A DNA stretch of 64,000 bases, taken from assembly GCF_033118175.1 (NCBI RefSeq), contig NC_083693.1:28405981-28469980 (forward strand), written 5' to 3'. The notes under the pieces were generated by a model. It made no database searches and had not been told where the DNA came from. It saw only the letters and a program-made list of their open reading frames with translations. The translations under genes and the position numbers were made by a program. The DNA comes from Dama dama (Eukaryota; Chordata; Mammalia; Artiodactyla; Cervidae). Positions 1 through 10,449 of the stretch are shown here, piece after piece; within the stretch, counting starts at the first letter, position 1, and every line of letters starts with the position of its first letter.

Positions 1-275
1 GTGTGGTGAAAAAGCAAGATGCTGTGTGCATGATATTGTCTCACGTTTATAAAATGGAAAAAAGATACAGATAGTGCCTAAAACCATATGTGCAGGTATG
101 TACACATGTTTATACATATGATTTCAGAGCCTGTGAAATGTGTTGAAGGCTGTACATGAGGTTGAGGACATGATTGGAAGAGTGGATGCTCATATGAGCA
201 GGCAGGAAGCCTGGCCATGCCTAAAAGGGAAAACCAGGACATGGGAGATGATCATAGTCCTGTTTTATATCAATT
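1..275. repeat. Outer end of inverted-repeat arm 1
   Basis: This stretch matches the reverse complement of about 21695-21980, including the segments around the CATGATCATCTCCCAT-like and GCAGGCAGGAAGCC-like words. It is the outermost visible part of the duplicated block carrying MYADM-like gene 1; the window edge cuts it, so the duplication may extend further left. No coding potential is seen. Confidence 0.75.
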
Positions 276-287
276 ATACATGAGAAG

Positions 288-552
288 GGACTTCCCAGAT
301 GGTGCTAGTGATAAAGAACCCATCTGCCAATGCAGGAGACGTAAGAGACATGGTTTCAATCCTTGGTCAGGAAGATCTCCTGGAGGAGGGCAACACACTC
401 CAGTATTCTTTTTTTTTTTTTTTTTTCTCTTTAATGTATCTATTACTCCAGTATTCTTGCCTAGAGAATCCCATGGACAGAGGATCCTGGTGGGCTACAG
501 TCCATAGGGTTGCAAAGACTTGGATACAGCTGAAGCAACTTAGCATGCATGC
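288..552 (+). mobile_element. Bov-tA type tRNA-derived SINE
   Basis: The element starts with the tRNA-related GACTTCCCAG head, continues with the CAATGCAGGAGAC and GGAAGATCTCC blocks, and ends with the ACTCCAGTATTCTTGCC and GTCCATAGGGTTGCAAAG blocks typical of Bov-tA. It is flanked by a perfect 12-bp TSD, ATACATGAGAAG, at 276-287 and 553-564. The homologous place in inverted arm 2 (near 21690) has no SINE, so this is a private insertion in arm 1. It contains a smaller insertion at 411-444. Confidence 0.92.
411..444 (-). mobile_element. 34-bp poly(T)-headed micro-insertion inside the SINE
   Basis: A run of about 16 T plus an 18-bp stub interrupts the SINE and is bounded by a 14-bp direct repeat ACTCCAGTATTCTT at 397-410 and 445-458, a block present once in ordinary Bov-tA. 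Poly(T) on the plus strand with a TSD is the signature of an LINE-mediated insertion on the minus strand that was almost entirely 5' truncated. Confidence 0.75.
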
Positions 553-754
553 ATACATGAGAAGAAGTAAACCACACAAAGATATGAATGGAAAACAACA
601 TAGAAGTCATCCACAGTACAGTCCACAATCCCTTTTCTCAAACCCTTTTTTCTAAGGGTCTGAAAGCACCTTATAAACAAACATATGAGTGTTTTTGCAC
701 AGAACCTTTGAACTTTCACACTAAGTGAAATAAATAAAGACTCTAAATTTTCTC

Positions 755-3631
755 CTACCATCTTGTTGGGGCTTCTCCTTTGCCCTTGGACATGGGGTAT
801 CTTTTTTTGGTTGGATCCAATATTCTCCTGTCGATGGATGTTCAGCAATGAGTTTCCAATTTTGGAGTTCTCACAGGAGAAATTGAGCACATCATTCGAC
901 TCCACCATATTGTTGTCGACTCCTGGGCAAATTTAATTCAGATGACCATTATATTTACTACCATGGGCAAGAATCCCTTAGAAGAAATGAAGTAGCCATC
1001 ATAGTCAACAAAAGAGTCAAAAATGCCATACTTGGGTGCAATCTTAAAAATGACAGAATGATCTCTGTTCGTTTACAAGGCAAACCATTCAATATCACTG
1101 GGATCCAATCTATGCCCCAACCACTAATGCCAAAGAAGCTGAAGTTGAACAGTTCTATGATGACTTACAAGACCTTCTAGAGCTAACACCAAAGAAAGAT
1201 GTCATTTTCATCATAGGGGACTGAAATGCAAAAGTAGAAGTCAAGAGATACCTGGAGTAACAGGCAAGTTTGGCCTTGGAGTACAAAATGAAGCAGGGCA
1301 AAGGCTAACAGAGTTTTGCCAAGAGAACACACTGGTCATAGCAAACACCCTCTTCCAACAACACAAGAGAAGACTCTACACATGGACATCACCAGATGGT
1401 TGATACAGAAATCAGACGGATTATATTGTTTGTAGCCAAAGATGGAGAAGGCCTATACACAATCAGCAAAAATAAGACTGGGAGCTAATTTTGGTTCAGA
1501 TCATGAACTCCTTTTTGCCAAATTCAGACTTAAATTGAAGAATGTAGGGAAAACCACTAGACCATTCAGATATGACCTAAATCAAAACCCTTACGATTAT
1601 ACAATGGAAGTGACAAATAGATTCAAGGGATTAGGTCTGATAGACAGAGTGCCTGATAAACTATGGACGGACGTTCATGACATTGTACAGGAGGTAGTGA
1701 TCAAGACCATCCCCAAGAAAAAGAAACGCAAAAAGGCAAAATGATTGTCTGAGGAGGCCTTACAAATAGCTGAGAAAAGAAGAGAAGCTAAAGGCAAAGG
1801 AGAAAAGGAAAGATATACCCATCTGAACGCAGAATTTCAAAGAATAGCAAAGAATGATAAGAAAGCAGTCTTCAGTGGTCAGTGCAAAGAAATAGAGGAA
1901 AACAATAGAATGGGAAAGACTAGAGATCTCTTCAAGAATATTAAAGATACCAAGGGAACACTTCATGCAAAGATGGGCACAATAAAGGACAGAAATGTAT
2001 GGACCTAACAAAAACAAGGTATTAAGAAGAGGTGGCAAGAATACACAGAAGAACTATACAATAAAAGAACTTAATGACCCAGATAACCATGATGGTGTGA
2101 TCACTCACCTAAAGCCAGACACCTTGGAGACTGTAGTCAAGTGGGCCTTAGGAAGCATCACTACAAACAAAGCAAGTGGAGGTGATAGAATTCCAGCTGA
2201 GCTATTTCAAGTCCTAAAAGGTGATGCTGTTAAAGTACTGCAGTCAATATGCCAGCAAATTTGGAAAACTCAAAAGTGGTCACAGGACTGGAAAAGATCA
2301 GTTTTCATTCCAATCCCAAAGAAAGGAAATGCCAAAGTATGTTTATACTACCATACAATTGCACGCATCTCACACGCTAGCAAAGTAATGCTCCAAATTC
2401 TCCAAGCCAGGCTTCAACAGTATGCAAACTGAGAACTTTCAGATATTCAAGCTGGATTTAGAAAAGGCAGAGAAACCACTCTGGTGGTTTCAAATTGCCA
2501 ACATCTGTTGGATCATCAAAAAAGCAAGAGAGTTACAGAAAAACATCTGCTTTATTGACTATGCCAAAGTCTTTGACTGTGTGGATCACAACAAACTGTG
2601 GAAAATTCTGAAAGAGATGGGAATACCAGACGACCTTACCTGCCTCCTGAGAAATCTGTATGCAGGTCAAAAAGGAACCGTTAGAACCGGATATGGAACA
2701 ATGAACTGGTTCCAAATTGAGAAAGGAGTATGTCAAGGCTGTATATTATTTAACTTATATGCTGAGCACATCATGCGAAATGCTGGGCTGGATGAAACAC
2801 AAGGTGGAATCAAGATTGCCAGGAGAAATATCAATAACCTCAGATATGCTGATGACACCACCCTTATGGCAGAAAATGAAGAGGAACTGAAGTGCCTCTT
2901 GATAAATGTAAAAGAAGAGAGTGAAAAAAGTTGGCTTAAAACTCAACATTCAGAAAACTAAGATCGTGGCATCTGGTCTCATCACTTCATGGAAAATAGA
3001 TGGGGAAACAATGGAAACAGTGACAGACTATATTTTCTTGGGCTCCAAAATCACTGCAAATGGTGACTGCAGCCATGAAATTAAAAGCCACTTTCTCCTT
3101 GGAAGAAAAGCTATGACAAACCTAGACAGCATATTCAAAAGCAGATATATCACTTTGCTGACAAAGGTCCATATGGTCAAAGCTATGGTTTTTCCAGTAG
3201 TCATGTATGAATGTGAGAGTTGGACTATAAAGAAAGCTGAGCACCAAAGAATTGATGTTTTTAAACTGTGGTGTTGGAGAAGACTCTTGAGTATCCCTTG
3301 GACCGCAAGGAGATCAAACCAGTCAGTCTTAAAGGAAATCAGTCCTGAATATTCATTGGAAGGACTGATGCTGAAGCTGAAACTCCAATACTTTGGCCAC
3401 CTGATGCGAAGAAGTGACTCATTTGAAAAGACTCTGATGCTGGGAAAGATTAAAGGCGGGAGGAGAAGGGGACAACAGAGGATGAGATGGTTGGATGGCA
3501 TCACAGACTCAATGGCCATAAGTTTAAGTAAGCTCTGGGAGTCGGTGATGGACAGGGAAGCCTGGCATGCTGCAGTCCATGGGGTTGCAAAGAGTCAGAC
3601 ACGACTGAGCAACTGAATTGAACTGAACTGA
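755..3631 (+). mobile_element. BovB (RTE) LINE with inverted 5' end
   Basis: This is a non-LTR retrotransposon that once encoded an endonuclease plus reverse transcriptase. The sense body (about 930-3631) shows a degraded endonuclease part (about 940-1440) and a reverse transcriptase spread over frames at 1442-2008, 1995-2432, 2422-2961 and 2921-3616, with the RT catalytic YADD word near residue 141 of the 2422-2961 frame. Stops and frame changes make it non-functional. About 755-925 reads as antisense BovB 5' sequence, so the 5' end is inverted. A perfect 11-bp TSD, TAAATTTTCTC, lies at 744-754 and 3632-3642, and the 3' end has the usual CTGAACTGA tail. Inverted arm 2 keeps the empty site near 18730. 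Confidence 0.93.
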
Positions 3632-3642
3632 TAAATTTTCTC

Positions 3643-4083
3643 ATGTCTGTTCAGGTCAGATTCTCTAGCCAAAAGAATTTATAAAAGTTCTTTTCTTTTT
3701 GGAGCCTTGAAATGTTGAAATTGCAGATAAGGGCCATATTCCACTGTGTCTCCAAAAATAATGGCACACAGCCAAAGAGATAAAAAGTCTTTATGGCTTG
3801 AGGCAAAACCAACTGGGCTGTGAGGTTTGGAATGGAATAGTTTTGTTACAAGGTCAAGGGTGATGGGTGGGGAATATAATTCTGGAGCAGCGGTACTGTT
3901 GCCCAAGTGATTGAGCTATTGGTTCTAACTCCACAGATCCTGAGCCTCAGCAGTCACAGGCCCCTGAGACTTTTCCAAGCATCTGACTTAATCCGCCTCC
4001 AGGGTGTGCATGTTGGCTGGTGGGTCCTCAGTGAAGACCACTGCCATATTGGTAACAGTGACCTGCCTGACCGTCACAGCACC
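3643..4083 (+). other. 5' flank / probable 5' UTR exon of MYADM-like gene 1
   Basis: This stretch is homologous to 24365-24869 (direct) and to 18271-18730 (inverted). The last 180 bp, from about 3905, are open in the gene 1 frame, but the family-conserved start lies at 4084, so this is read as noncoding. In MYADM genes the coding sequence sits in one exon behind noncoding exons. AG dinucleotides at 3935-3936 (ACTCCACAG) and 4060-4061 (GGTAACAG) are possible acceptors; I cannot choose between them. Confidence 0.5.
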
Positions 4084-5022
4084 ATGTCCACCGGTAGGAC
4101 ATCTCCAGACAAGTGCGGCTTGTACATTGTGTTCAGCTGTCTCCGTGTGCCACAGCTGGCCTGCATCATCTCAGCCTTCTTCCTGGTACTCGACAAGGGG
4201 ATTCGGTGGTGGGACATAAGTAACCGGATCATGTTCAGCTGGTGCTTCTGTATCATCGGTACCCTCACCATCGTCATACTGGAATTATATAGGTTCCCGA
4301 CCGACTTTCCTTTCTGCTGGTACAACTTCTCCATCACCTATGCCTGCTATGCTGCCCTCACCTGCCTCTCGGCCGCCATCTTCTACCCCATCACCTACAT
4401 CAAGTTCTTGCCTTATGATGCCAGCCGAAACCGGGCCATTGCCGCCACTGTGTTCTCCTGCATCGCATGTGTGGTTTATGTCATGGAAGTGGCCTGCATA
4501 TGGGAATGCTACAAGCTCAAGGAGATCCCCTGCTACGTGCACACCATGCCAGGCCTGCTGAAGGTGCTGGAGACCTTCGTGGCTTGTGTTATCTTTGTTT
4601 TCATCAGCAACACCTCCCTGTACATGGACCAGCCAGCCCTGGAGTGGTGCGTGGCCGTGTACTCCATCTGCTTCATCCTGGCAGTTGTGGCCATGCTGAT
4701 GGACCGGGATGAATGGGAAAGCAGGCTGCCCGTCTCCTTTCCCGTTTTTCATCTGGGACTGACCTTGCTGTCTATCCTCCTCCACTTCACAGCTCTGGTC
4801 CTCTGGCTGCTCTACCAGTTTGATGAGAAGTATGGTGGTCAGCCCCAGCAGTCCAGTGATGTGAACTGCATTGATAGAACTACCAACAGCATGTGCACCT
4901 GGGACCAGCGCCTGGCTGTGACCATTCTAACAGCCATCAACCTGTTGATTTACATGGCTGACCTGGGGTACTGGGCCCACCAGGTTTCTGTAGGGACTGG
5001 GGGTCAACCCACAGACTTCTGA
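4084..5022 (+). CDS. MYADM-like: MYADM-like protein 1 (MARVEL-domain membrane protein)
   Basis: It encodes 312 residues, close to the roughly 320 of MYADM. MYADM proteins are multi-pass proteins of the plasma membrane and cholesterol-rich microdomains, linked in the literature to myeloid differentiation and membrane organisation. The protein shows about eight hydrophobic segments (roughly 14-36, 48-69, 83-108, 117-140, 156-176, 187-206, 219-245, 275-297), which fits two MARVEL units of four. Family landmarks seen are YACYAALTCLSA (86-97), GLLKVLETFVACVI (157-170), ALEWCVAVYSICFILA (185-200), YQFDEKYGGQP (244-254) and ILTAINLLIYMADL (281-294). The ATG at 4084 was chosen over the longer open frame from 3907 because it aligns with the start of gene 2 and has A at -3. 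There is no stop or frameshift. Function is inferred from family; expression is unknown. It shares a CYKLK insertion with gene 2 but not with gene 3, so genes 1 and 2 are closer relatives. Confidence 0.9.
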   Translation: MSTGRTSPDKCGLYIVFSCLRVPQLACIISAFFLVLDKGIRWWDISNRIMFSWCFCIIGTLTIVILELYRFPTDFPFCWYNFSITYACYAALTCLSAAIFYPITYIKFLPYDASRNRAIAATVFSCIACVVYVMEVACIWECYKLKEIPCYVHTMPGLLKVLETFVACVIFVFISNTSLYMDQPALEWCVAVYSICFILAVVAMLMDRDEWESRLPVSFPVFHLGLTLLSILLHFTALVLWLLYQFDEKYGGQPQQSSDVNCIDRTTNSMCTWDQRLAVTILTAINLLIYMADLGYWAHQVSVGTGGQPTDF

Positions 5023-6080
5023 TCCTCTCTGCTCATAGGAGATCTCTACTGAGCTCTGACATCCTCTGGTGCCCTCTTCCTGGCTCCCTCTCTCCCTCCT
5101 CACATCCTTCCCCATTCATTTCACTCTCTTTTCTGTTTCCTTCCCTCCTTCTGCTCTGTCTCCTTCCTGTCTTATGTGATAGCCCCCATTCTCTTTTGCC
5201 TCTTTCTCTTGCTTTGCTCATCTTTTCTACATTTTCTGCCTTTACCCCCATTCTGAGTGTCTTTGTTTTCTCACCTTCTGTGTCCTGACCACCTCTTCCC
5301 ATCTCCATTCTTCTGATCCGTCAGGACCTGAGACTCGTTCCTCCTCTGCCCACCGCCCCCTCCCACCTTCTAAGGTGCTGACTCCACGTCACACAGCCCT
5401 CTGTGCAGCTGTTCACACCTTGGGCCACGGAGGGGCCTCATTGCCAAAGGCTGTCTGTCCCGCTGGGGTGCCTTAGCTGGTAATTGTCTGTGTGATTTTT
5501 GGAGGGTGAAGGTGGGTGGTAAGTCACTGGACACTCTCTCCCAGTAGAGCGTTGGAGTCTCTGGGGGTCAATAATTCCCAGCTGGCAGGAGATTTCAAGC
5601 ACAGGCCCTGGGCCCCAGGGCCCCCCCTGGTGCTCAGCCCCACCTGAGACTGGCTGCAGAATTTTTGCAGGCTCACTAAACACCCACTCCCTAGAGGGCA
5701 TCTTAGAGGAAGCCAGGGGTCAATACATTCCATCCCAACTATGCTTTGGGGAATCACCAAAGGAGCTGCCGAAGAACCCTAGGGTTGTGTTGGTGAGGGA
5801 CAGCGATGTGGATGTCCTGCTTCAGTGATCAAAACTGCAGTCTTGCCTCTGCAGGGAGAAGAGCATGGCCCTTGACAGCCTTAAAGTGATGGTAACCTGC
5901 TTTGTTTTTTTTCTGTTCTCTTCTTTTTTCTGATTGGGAAGGCAAAAATTACTGGGTGACCCTGTTCTTAAAGGGGAAGCTTCTTTTCAAATTTTCTTGG
6001 ACAGGTTGTTTGGAGAGGGGAGGGAGTTGCTGTTCCCATTGTCAAAATAACTGCACTGCTTGAGTGTGCAGTGACACACA

Positions 6081-6337
6081 GTTTTTTTTTTTTTTTTATA
6101 AAGAGTTTTTTTTTTAATTATTTATTGATTGAGTTTTAGCTGTGCTGAGACTTCGCTGTTGTGAGTGGGCTTTCTCTAGTTGCAGAGCACTGACCATAGT
6201 GCACACAGGTTTCAGTAGTTGTGGCACATGGGTTTAGTCACTCTGCTGCATGTGGGATATTCCCAGACCAGGGATTGACTCCATGTGCCCTGCATTGGCA
6301 GGTGTACTCTACCCGCTGCGCCACCAGGGAAGTCCAC
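6081..6337 (-). mobile_element. CHR SINE in arm 1 only
   Basis: Read on the minus strand it begins with GACTTCCCTGGTGGCGCAG and carries the tRNA-like box around ACCAGGGATTGA (plus strand). The CHR-type body follows and ends in a poly(A)-like tail (T-run at about 6081-6110). The corresponding sites in arm 2 (near 15180-15200) and copy 3 (near 26840-26850) lack it, so it inserted after the three copies separated. Exact TSDs could not be fixed. Confidence 0.85.
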
Positions 6338-7161
6338 ATGTGTGCTTCTGTGTGCTGGTTGCTTTCTGCTGCTGCTTCCTGATTCTCTGGGACTCAGGCA
6401 TAATGCGGTCTATAAAATGCATACAACTTTTTTTTCATTCCCAGAAGGGCTTTTGGTTCCCATCAGCCCCTGCTGTCAATCATTGAGAATAGCATTGTCC
6501 CTTCTTCCACATTCATAATGTAGCTTTTTAATCTCATTATAAAAGTGAAAGAAAAAGACAAAGACAAAAAACTCCAGAACCAAATCCACATACTCGAATT
6601 GCACCCAATTTGTCTAGAGCTCAGAAGGTCCTAGCCAATTCCCACCCTCATCAAAGCTAGGTCTCTGGGAGCCCCTCCCACTGACTCCCATCCACAACTG
6701 GCCTGGGGGTGTGGCCCAGCCTGTGACACAAGAGATTGGGCTCCACCCCAGTGCCAGCATCTTTTCCTCTAACTCTTAAAGGGGCCATGAGGGCACTTGG
6801 ATGCCTCTCCAGAAAGATGTGTGCCTGTGTGTATGCTCAGTGCAGGTATGTGTGTGTACATGTGTGACCATGTGCTTCCCTGCATTGAGACCACAGCCCT
6901 TTACAGTAACTGATGGCTGTGAAGGCCCCTCAATATCCTGTCCTCAACCTCAAAGCCTCAAGCTCAGCATCCTAGAGTCACCAGGGCCAGAGGAGCCAGG
7001 CAAGCAGAGCTGTGGGGGAGGGGAGGTGGAGGACCCCCTCTGCTCACCCTCACTCCTGTACTGGGATGAAGCATGTGATCTTCACCCAGGGGCAGGTGGG
7101 GTGGAGGGGGAGGGCTCCCAGGAGGCCATCCACATCACAGGGAAATCTTAAGAAGGACTGA

Positions 7162-7167
7162 AATAAA
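7162..7167 (+). promoter_or_regulatory. Possible polyadenylation signal for gene 1
   Basis: AATAAA lies at 7162-7167, about 2.1 kb after the stop of MYADM-like gene 1, where the duplicated flank is still homologous. The arm 2 counterpart keeps an AATAAA on its minus strand at 14371-14376, so the hexamer survived in both arms. A 3' UTR of this length would be compatible with MYADM transcripts, but no transcript evidence is available. Confidence 0.35.
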
Positions 7168-7239
7168 ATTTTTATTTTAAAGCAAGATAAGAAAAATTTA
7201 AAGATAAAAAATTTCTCTTTTTTGGCCTCTTCCCTCCAT

Positions 7240-8060
7240 TCTAGTACACTTTGTGCATCTGTATTATGTGTTAACCAGCCCTCATCAAGGGCAGAAATAC
7301 CTACTCAAACATAAAGATGAGTTTCTCTGGTACACGCATGTAACTCCTTAGAAGGTAACACTACTTGCTTATTAAGACCTTATTAATGTCACTAGCTATG
7401 TTACTTTATTCTACCTATTTTACAAGACTCTTATTTCTTGAATTAATAAATGAGTGATTGAGCCTATAATAAACAATCATGATGACCAAGTGACTTGAAA
7501 CGATTGATTTGATGTAAAATTCTATAAGATCCATGATTGTAATAGTGTGACTCTGGATACGGAAGGGAAAGAGGCAACAGGAGGAAGACGTTTCCTGGAG
7601 CTGACAGACTAGTAAGGCAGGTGGTCCAGAGGATTTGTTACCAGGACTGGGTGAGTAACAGCACATTCAGTGGCCTAACAACAAAATCCTGGATTGATTT
7701 TGGAATGCGCATTCCTAGAACCCTGGGACAAATTGGCAAAAAAAGCCTCCCAAAACTTGTTTGAAATTAAGATCAAAAGGAAGAGGATTGTGCAGTAAAG
7801 AATGTCGCCCACCACCCAGTTGTACAAGAATCAAGTCATTAGCCACTGCGGTCACTGACCTACAGTCGATCCTGGAAGGAATTCAGGGGGGAAACTCAGG
7901 ATGAGGCATTTTGTGCTCTGGGAAAACCGGGAGAACCTGCCCTCAGATAGCAATAGTTTTTTAGGAGAAATTTTTAAGAACTCTGTTCTTGCATCTTCTC
8001 ATACTTAGAAAAGCATGAAAGCCATTAGCTAAAGTATTTTTCCTTGGGAAGAGCAGTAAC
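7240..8060. other. Duplicated flank shared with copy 3 only
   Basis: This stretch aligns with about 27895-28640, for example around GATGACCAAGTGACTTGAAA (7479-7498 against 28153-28172) and GATCCATGATTGTAA, but not with arm 2, whose homology ends near 14330. The duplication unit therefore originally reached at least to 8.06 kb, and arm 2 was truncated. No gene is seen. Confidence 0.7.
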
Positions 8061-8559
8061 CCTCTACCAAGCTGTGTGCTTGTTTGCATGTTCCCCTTCC
8101 CCCAAATCACATACATACTAGTCTCCTGCCTTATGTCTTCAGAACAGTTCTCATAGTTTCCTGGAAAACTGGGACCCGGGTTATAGTTGTCAGGTTGGCT
8201 TGAATAAAGTTTTCAGTTTCTTTCTTAGATTGACTAGTGATTAATTTTTTTTTCATTGAGAAAAACAAGTATGCATTTACCCCTGTAAGTCTAGGTACAG
8301 GATTTTCATATTCTTCTATTTTCCTAAATCAAATTGAAAACAACCCTGGGACCTCACTTCCCAGGAAGATGAAGGTGCCTCTCTGCTTTAGTAAAAGAAT
8401 TGCCCAGGGTGGGCTCACCTGAGGGGCTCACTGTCCAAGCCTCATGGTTCATGAGGGCAGCTGCTCCATCCCCCCTGCTGGGGGGCTAAGTGTCATTTGT
8501 CACAATTCCAAGGTTGGTCCAGTCCCCTCACTGTGGAGCTCAAAAGAGAGTGTAAAGGT

Positions 8560-9320
8560 CCTCTGCTTAGTCCAACCCTCTCGTCATAGAGGAGGAGCAG
8601 CTGGACCCCAGGGAGGGGCAGGACTTGTCCAGAGTCACCCTGTGTGTGGCAGAGTCAGAGTCAGGACCCAGGTGTCCTGTCCCCAGACCAGCTGTCTGTC
8701 CACGGCCCCATGCTGCTTGTGACATGTGTAGCAGCAGCATCCTCCAGGCTGGGATTCTGCCCCGTCCACCCCCGTTCTGCAGAAACCTGCCCCATCCCCC
8801 CAAGGAGGGCACTCACTGCTGCTGAGTCAGTTTCCTCATCTGCTAGATGGGAGAGGGGTGCCAGAGACCCCTGTTCCCTCCCAGCCCCCCTCTTCCTGGG
8901 GCCCCTGGACTTGCCGGTCTTGGAGACTCAGACGTGGAGATGGAAGCCCCTGTGCCTCCCCCACGACCATGCTTCCTCCTCTGAGAGCTGGCTGTGCAGG
9001 AGGCATGTAGCTCGAGACGGGGCTGGTGCCACCGCACATGCTACCCTCTGGGTCCTGACGCTCGCTCACCTCAGCACCTACCTGGGAGGCAAGGAGGCAT
9101 TTTCCCTCCCCTGGGGACATCCAAACCCCAGAGCCAAAGCTGGAGGTTGAGTTAGAGATTTCCTTCATGAAAGGTTTTACTTTGGGTATCCTGGTTCCTC
9201 TCCTTTCAAGGAAGCCTGAAGCCCTGGAAGGAATGAGGGGCTAGGAGTCAGGGAGCCTGGGGTCAGCCTCCAGGCCAGGCCGCAGCACTGCCCTGGCTGC
9301 CCTGAGCCTCAGCTCACTGG
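8560..9320. repeat. MIR-like remnants in unassigned GC-rich spacer
   Basis: Segments near 8570-8740 (GGGCAGGACTTGTCCAGAGTCAC), 8820-8850 (GAGTCAGTTTCCTCATCTG) and 9235-9320 resemble old MIR SINE cores. The open frames over 8644-9168 overlap on both strands, are proline- and glycine-rich, and have no recognisable domain, so none is called as a gene. Confidence 0.45.
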
Positions 9321-9351
9321 CTGAGTGAGGGCATCTAGGGCTCCTTAGAGA

Positions 9352-9999
9352 CACCCCATACCCATATTAAAAGGAGGTTTCTCTTAAAATACTGTGTTGC
9401 CATAATGACACCTGGTTCCACCCAAAGTTAACTATTCTGAAACCTTGAGTTAACCAATGCATTTTTCTTACGGAAATGTTTGTCTTAAGCTATGTTAATG
9501 TATTATGCATTTACCCCAGACTCTGTCTTCAAGTCAGTTCTCCTAATGGCTCAGAACCGACTTGACAAACCATTGTGTTATACTCAGACATTGTTCCCCT
9601 AATCTATGTAAACTAAACTATTTGTATGGTAATCTGCCTTTCTACAAGACTCAAGTCAATCGTTTTATGGTCCGGTCTGACTTGTCTGGTGCCAAGATTA
9701 TCCCCAAATACATCTTATGGATGAGGGGCCTGGTACCATTCTCTGAGTTTTAAGGCATTCCTTTCTTTCACTAACAGACTTCTAATGGCTATATAACAAC
9801 ATCCAGCTAAAAAGGGGTACTCTTTCTGTCCCCTTCTGATACCTATGTCAGGAGCTTTCTCTATCTCCTTTATACTTTAATAAAACTTCATTACACAAAA
9901 GCTCTGAGCAATCAAGCCTTGTCTCTGGCCCAGGATTGAATTCTTCTCCTCCGGAGGCCAAGAATCCCAGCGTCTTTTCATGGTTCAGCAACAACCTAT
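9352..9999 (+). mobile_element. 5'-truncated solo LTR of the 32.7-42.1 kb provirus family
   Basis: About 640 bp are homologous, in opposite orientation, to the 3' LTR at 32721-33501. Shared blocks include GGTTTCTCTTAAAA near 9376, the ATGCATTTACCCCAGACT block, a TATATAACA box at about 9791, AATAAAACTTCATTACAC near 9880 and the terminal GGTTCAGCAACAACC. The first 70 bp or so of the LTR are missing. The polyadenylation hexamer on the plus strand fixes the orientation. Confidence 0.85.
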
Positions 10000-10299
10000 C
10001 GCCAAGGGCTCTCCCTGGTGGCCACTCACAGCCAGACGGGCAGCCCCACCCAACCCAACAGCTTCCAAAGTTCATTAAAATAATAATAATAACAACAGAG
10101 GTCATGACCCTAAACCCTAGAGCCAGAGCAGGAGAGAACCCTGAGAGGTCAGGCTACACATCCCCACTCTCCCAGACCCGGTTCCCAGGTGGTACCACCT
10201 ACATCACCTGGTTCAGTGGTACAAGGCATTGCTGTTGTAAAGCAGCATCCCCCGCCCCCCCCCCCCGACCCCCCGAGTGAAAAGCACAATTGTTTGGTG

Positions 10300-10441
10300 T
10301 CATGAAAGTGAAAATGAAACTGTTAGTCGCTCCGTAGTGTCTGACTCGTTGCGACCCCATAGACTGTAGTCTGCCAGGCTCCTGTGTCCATGGAATTCTC
10401 CAGGCAAGAATACTGAAGTGAATTGCCATTTCCTTTTCCAA
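10300..10441 (-). mobile_element. Bov-A/Bov-tA SINE fragment
   Basis: On the plus strand it shows GTCTGACTCGTTGCGACCCC followed by GGAATTCTCCAGGCAAGAATACTG, which is the antisense of the Bov-A monomer. It is partial, without the full tRNA-like head, and lies next to a C-run at 10251-10266. Confidence 0.85.
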
Positions 10442-10449
10442 AGTTTGAC

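Larger units (their letters stand above)
5023..7230 (+). other. 3' flank of gene 1 (probable long 3' UTR and duplicated flank)
   Basis: This pyrimidine-rich sequence follows the stop and matches the 3' flanks of gene 3 (25764-27900) and gene 2 (17379 down to about 14330, reversed). It includes shared blocks such as CCTGCCTCTGCAGGGAGAAGAGCATGG-like sequence near 5845 and the GAGCCAGGCAAGCAGAGCTG-like block near 6990. One late polyadenylation hexamer lies at 7162-7167. A CHR SINE interrupts it. No supported coding gene is present; short frames here are not conserved between copies. Confidence 0.7.

Noticed and set aside
3907..4083. N-terminal extension of MYADM-like gene 1
   Set aside because: The frame is open for 59 extra codons, but the two other copies do not conserve it as coding and the family start aligns at 4084.
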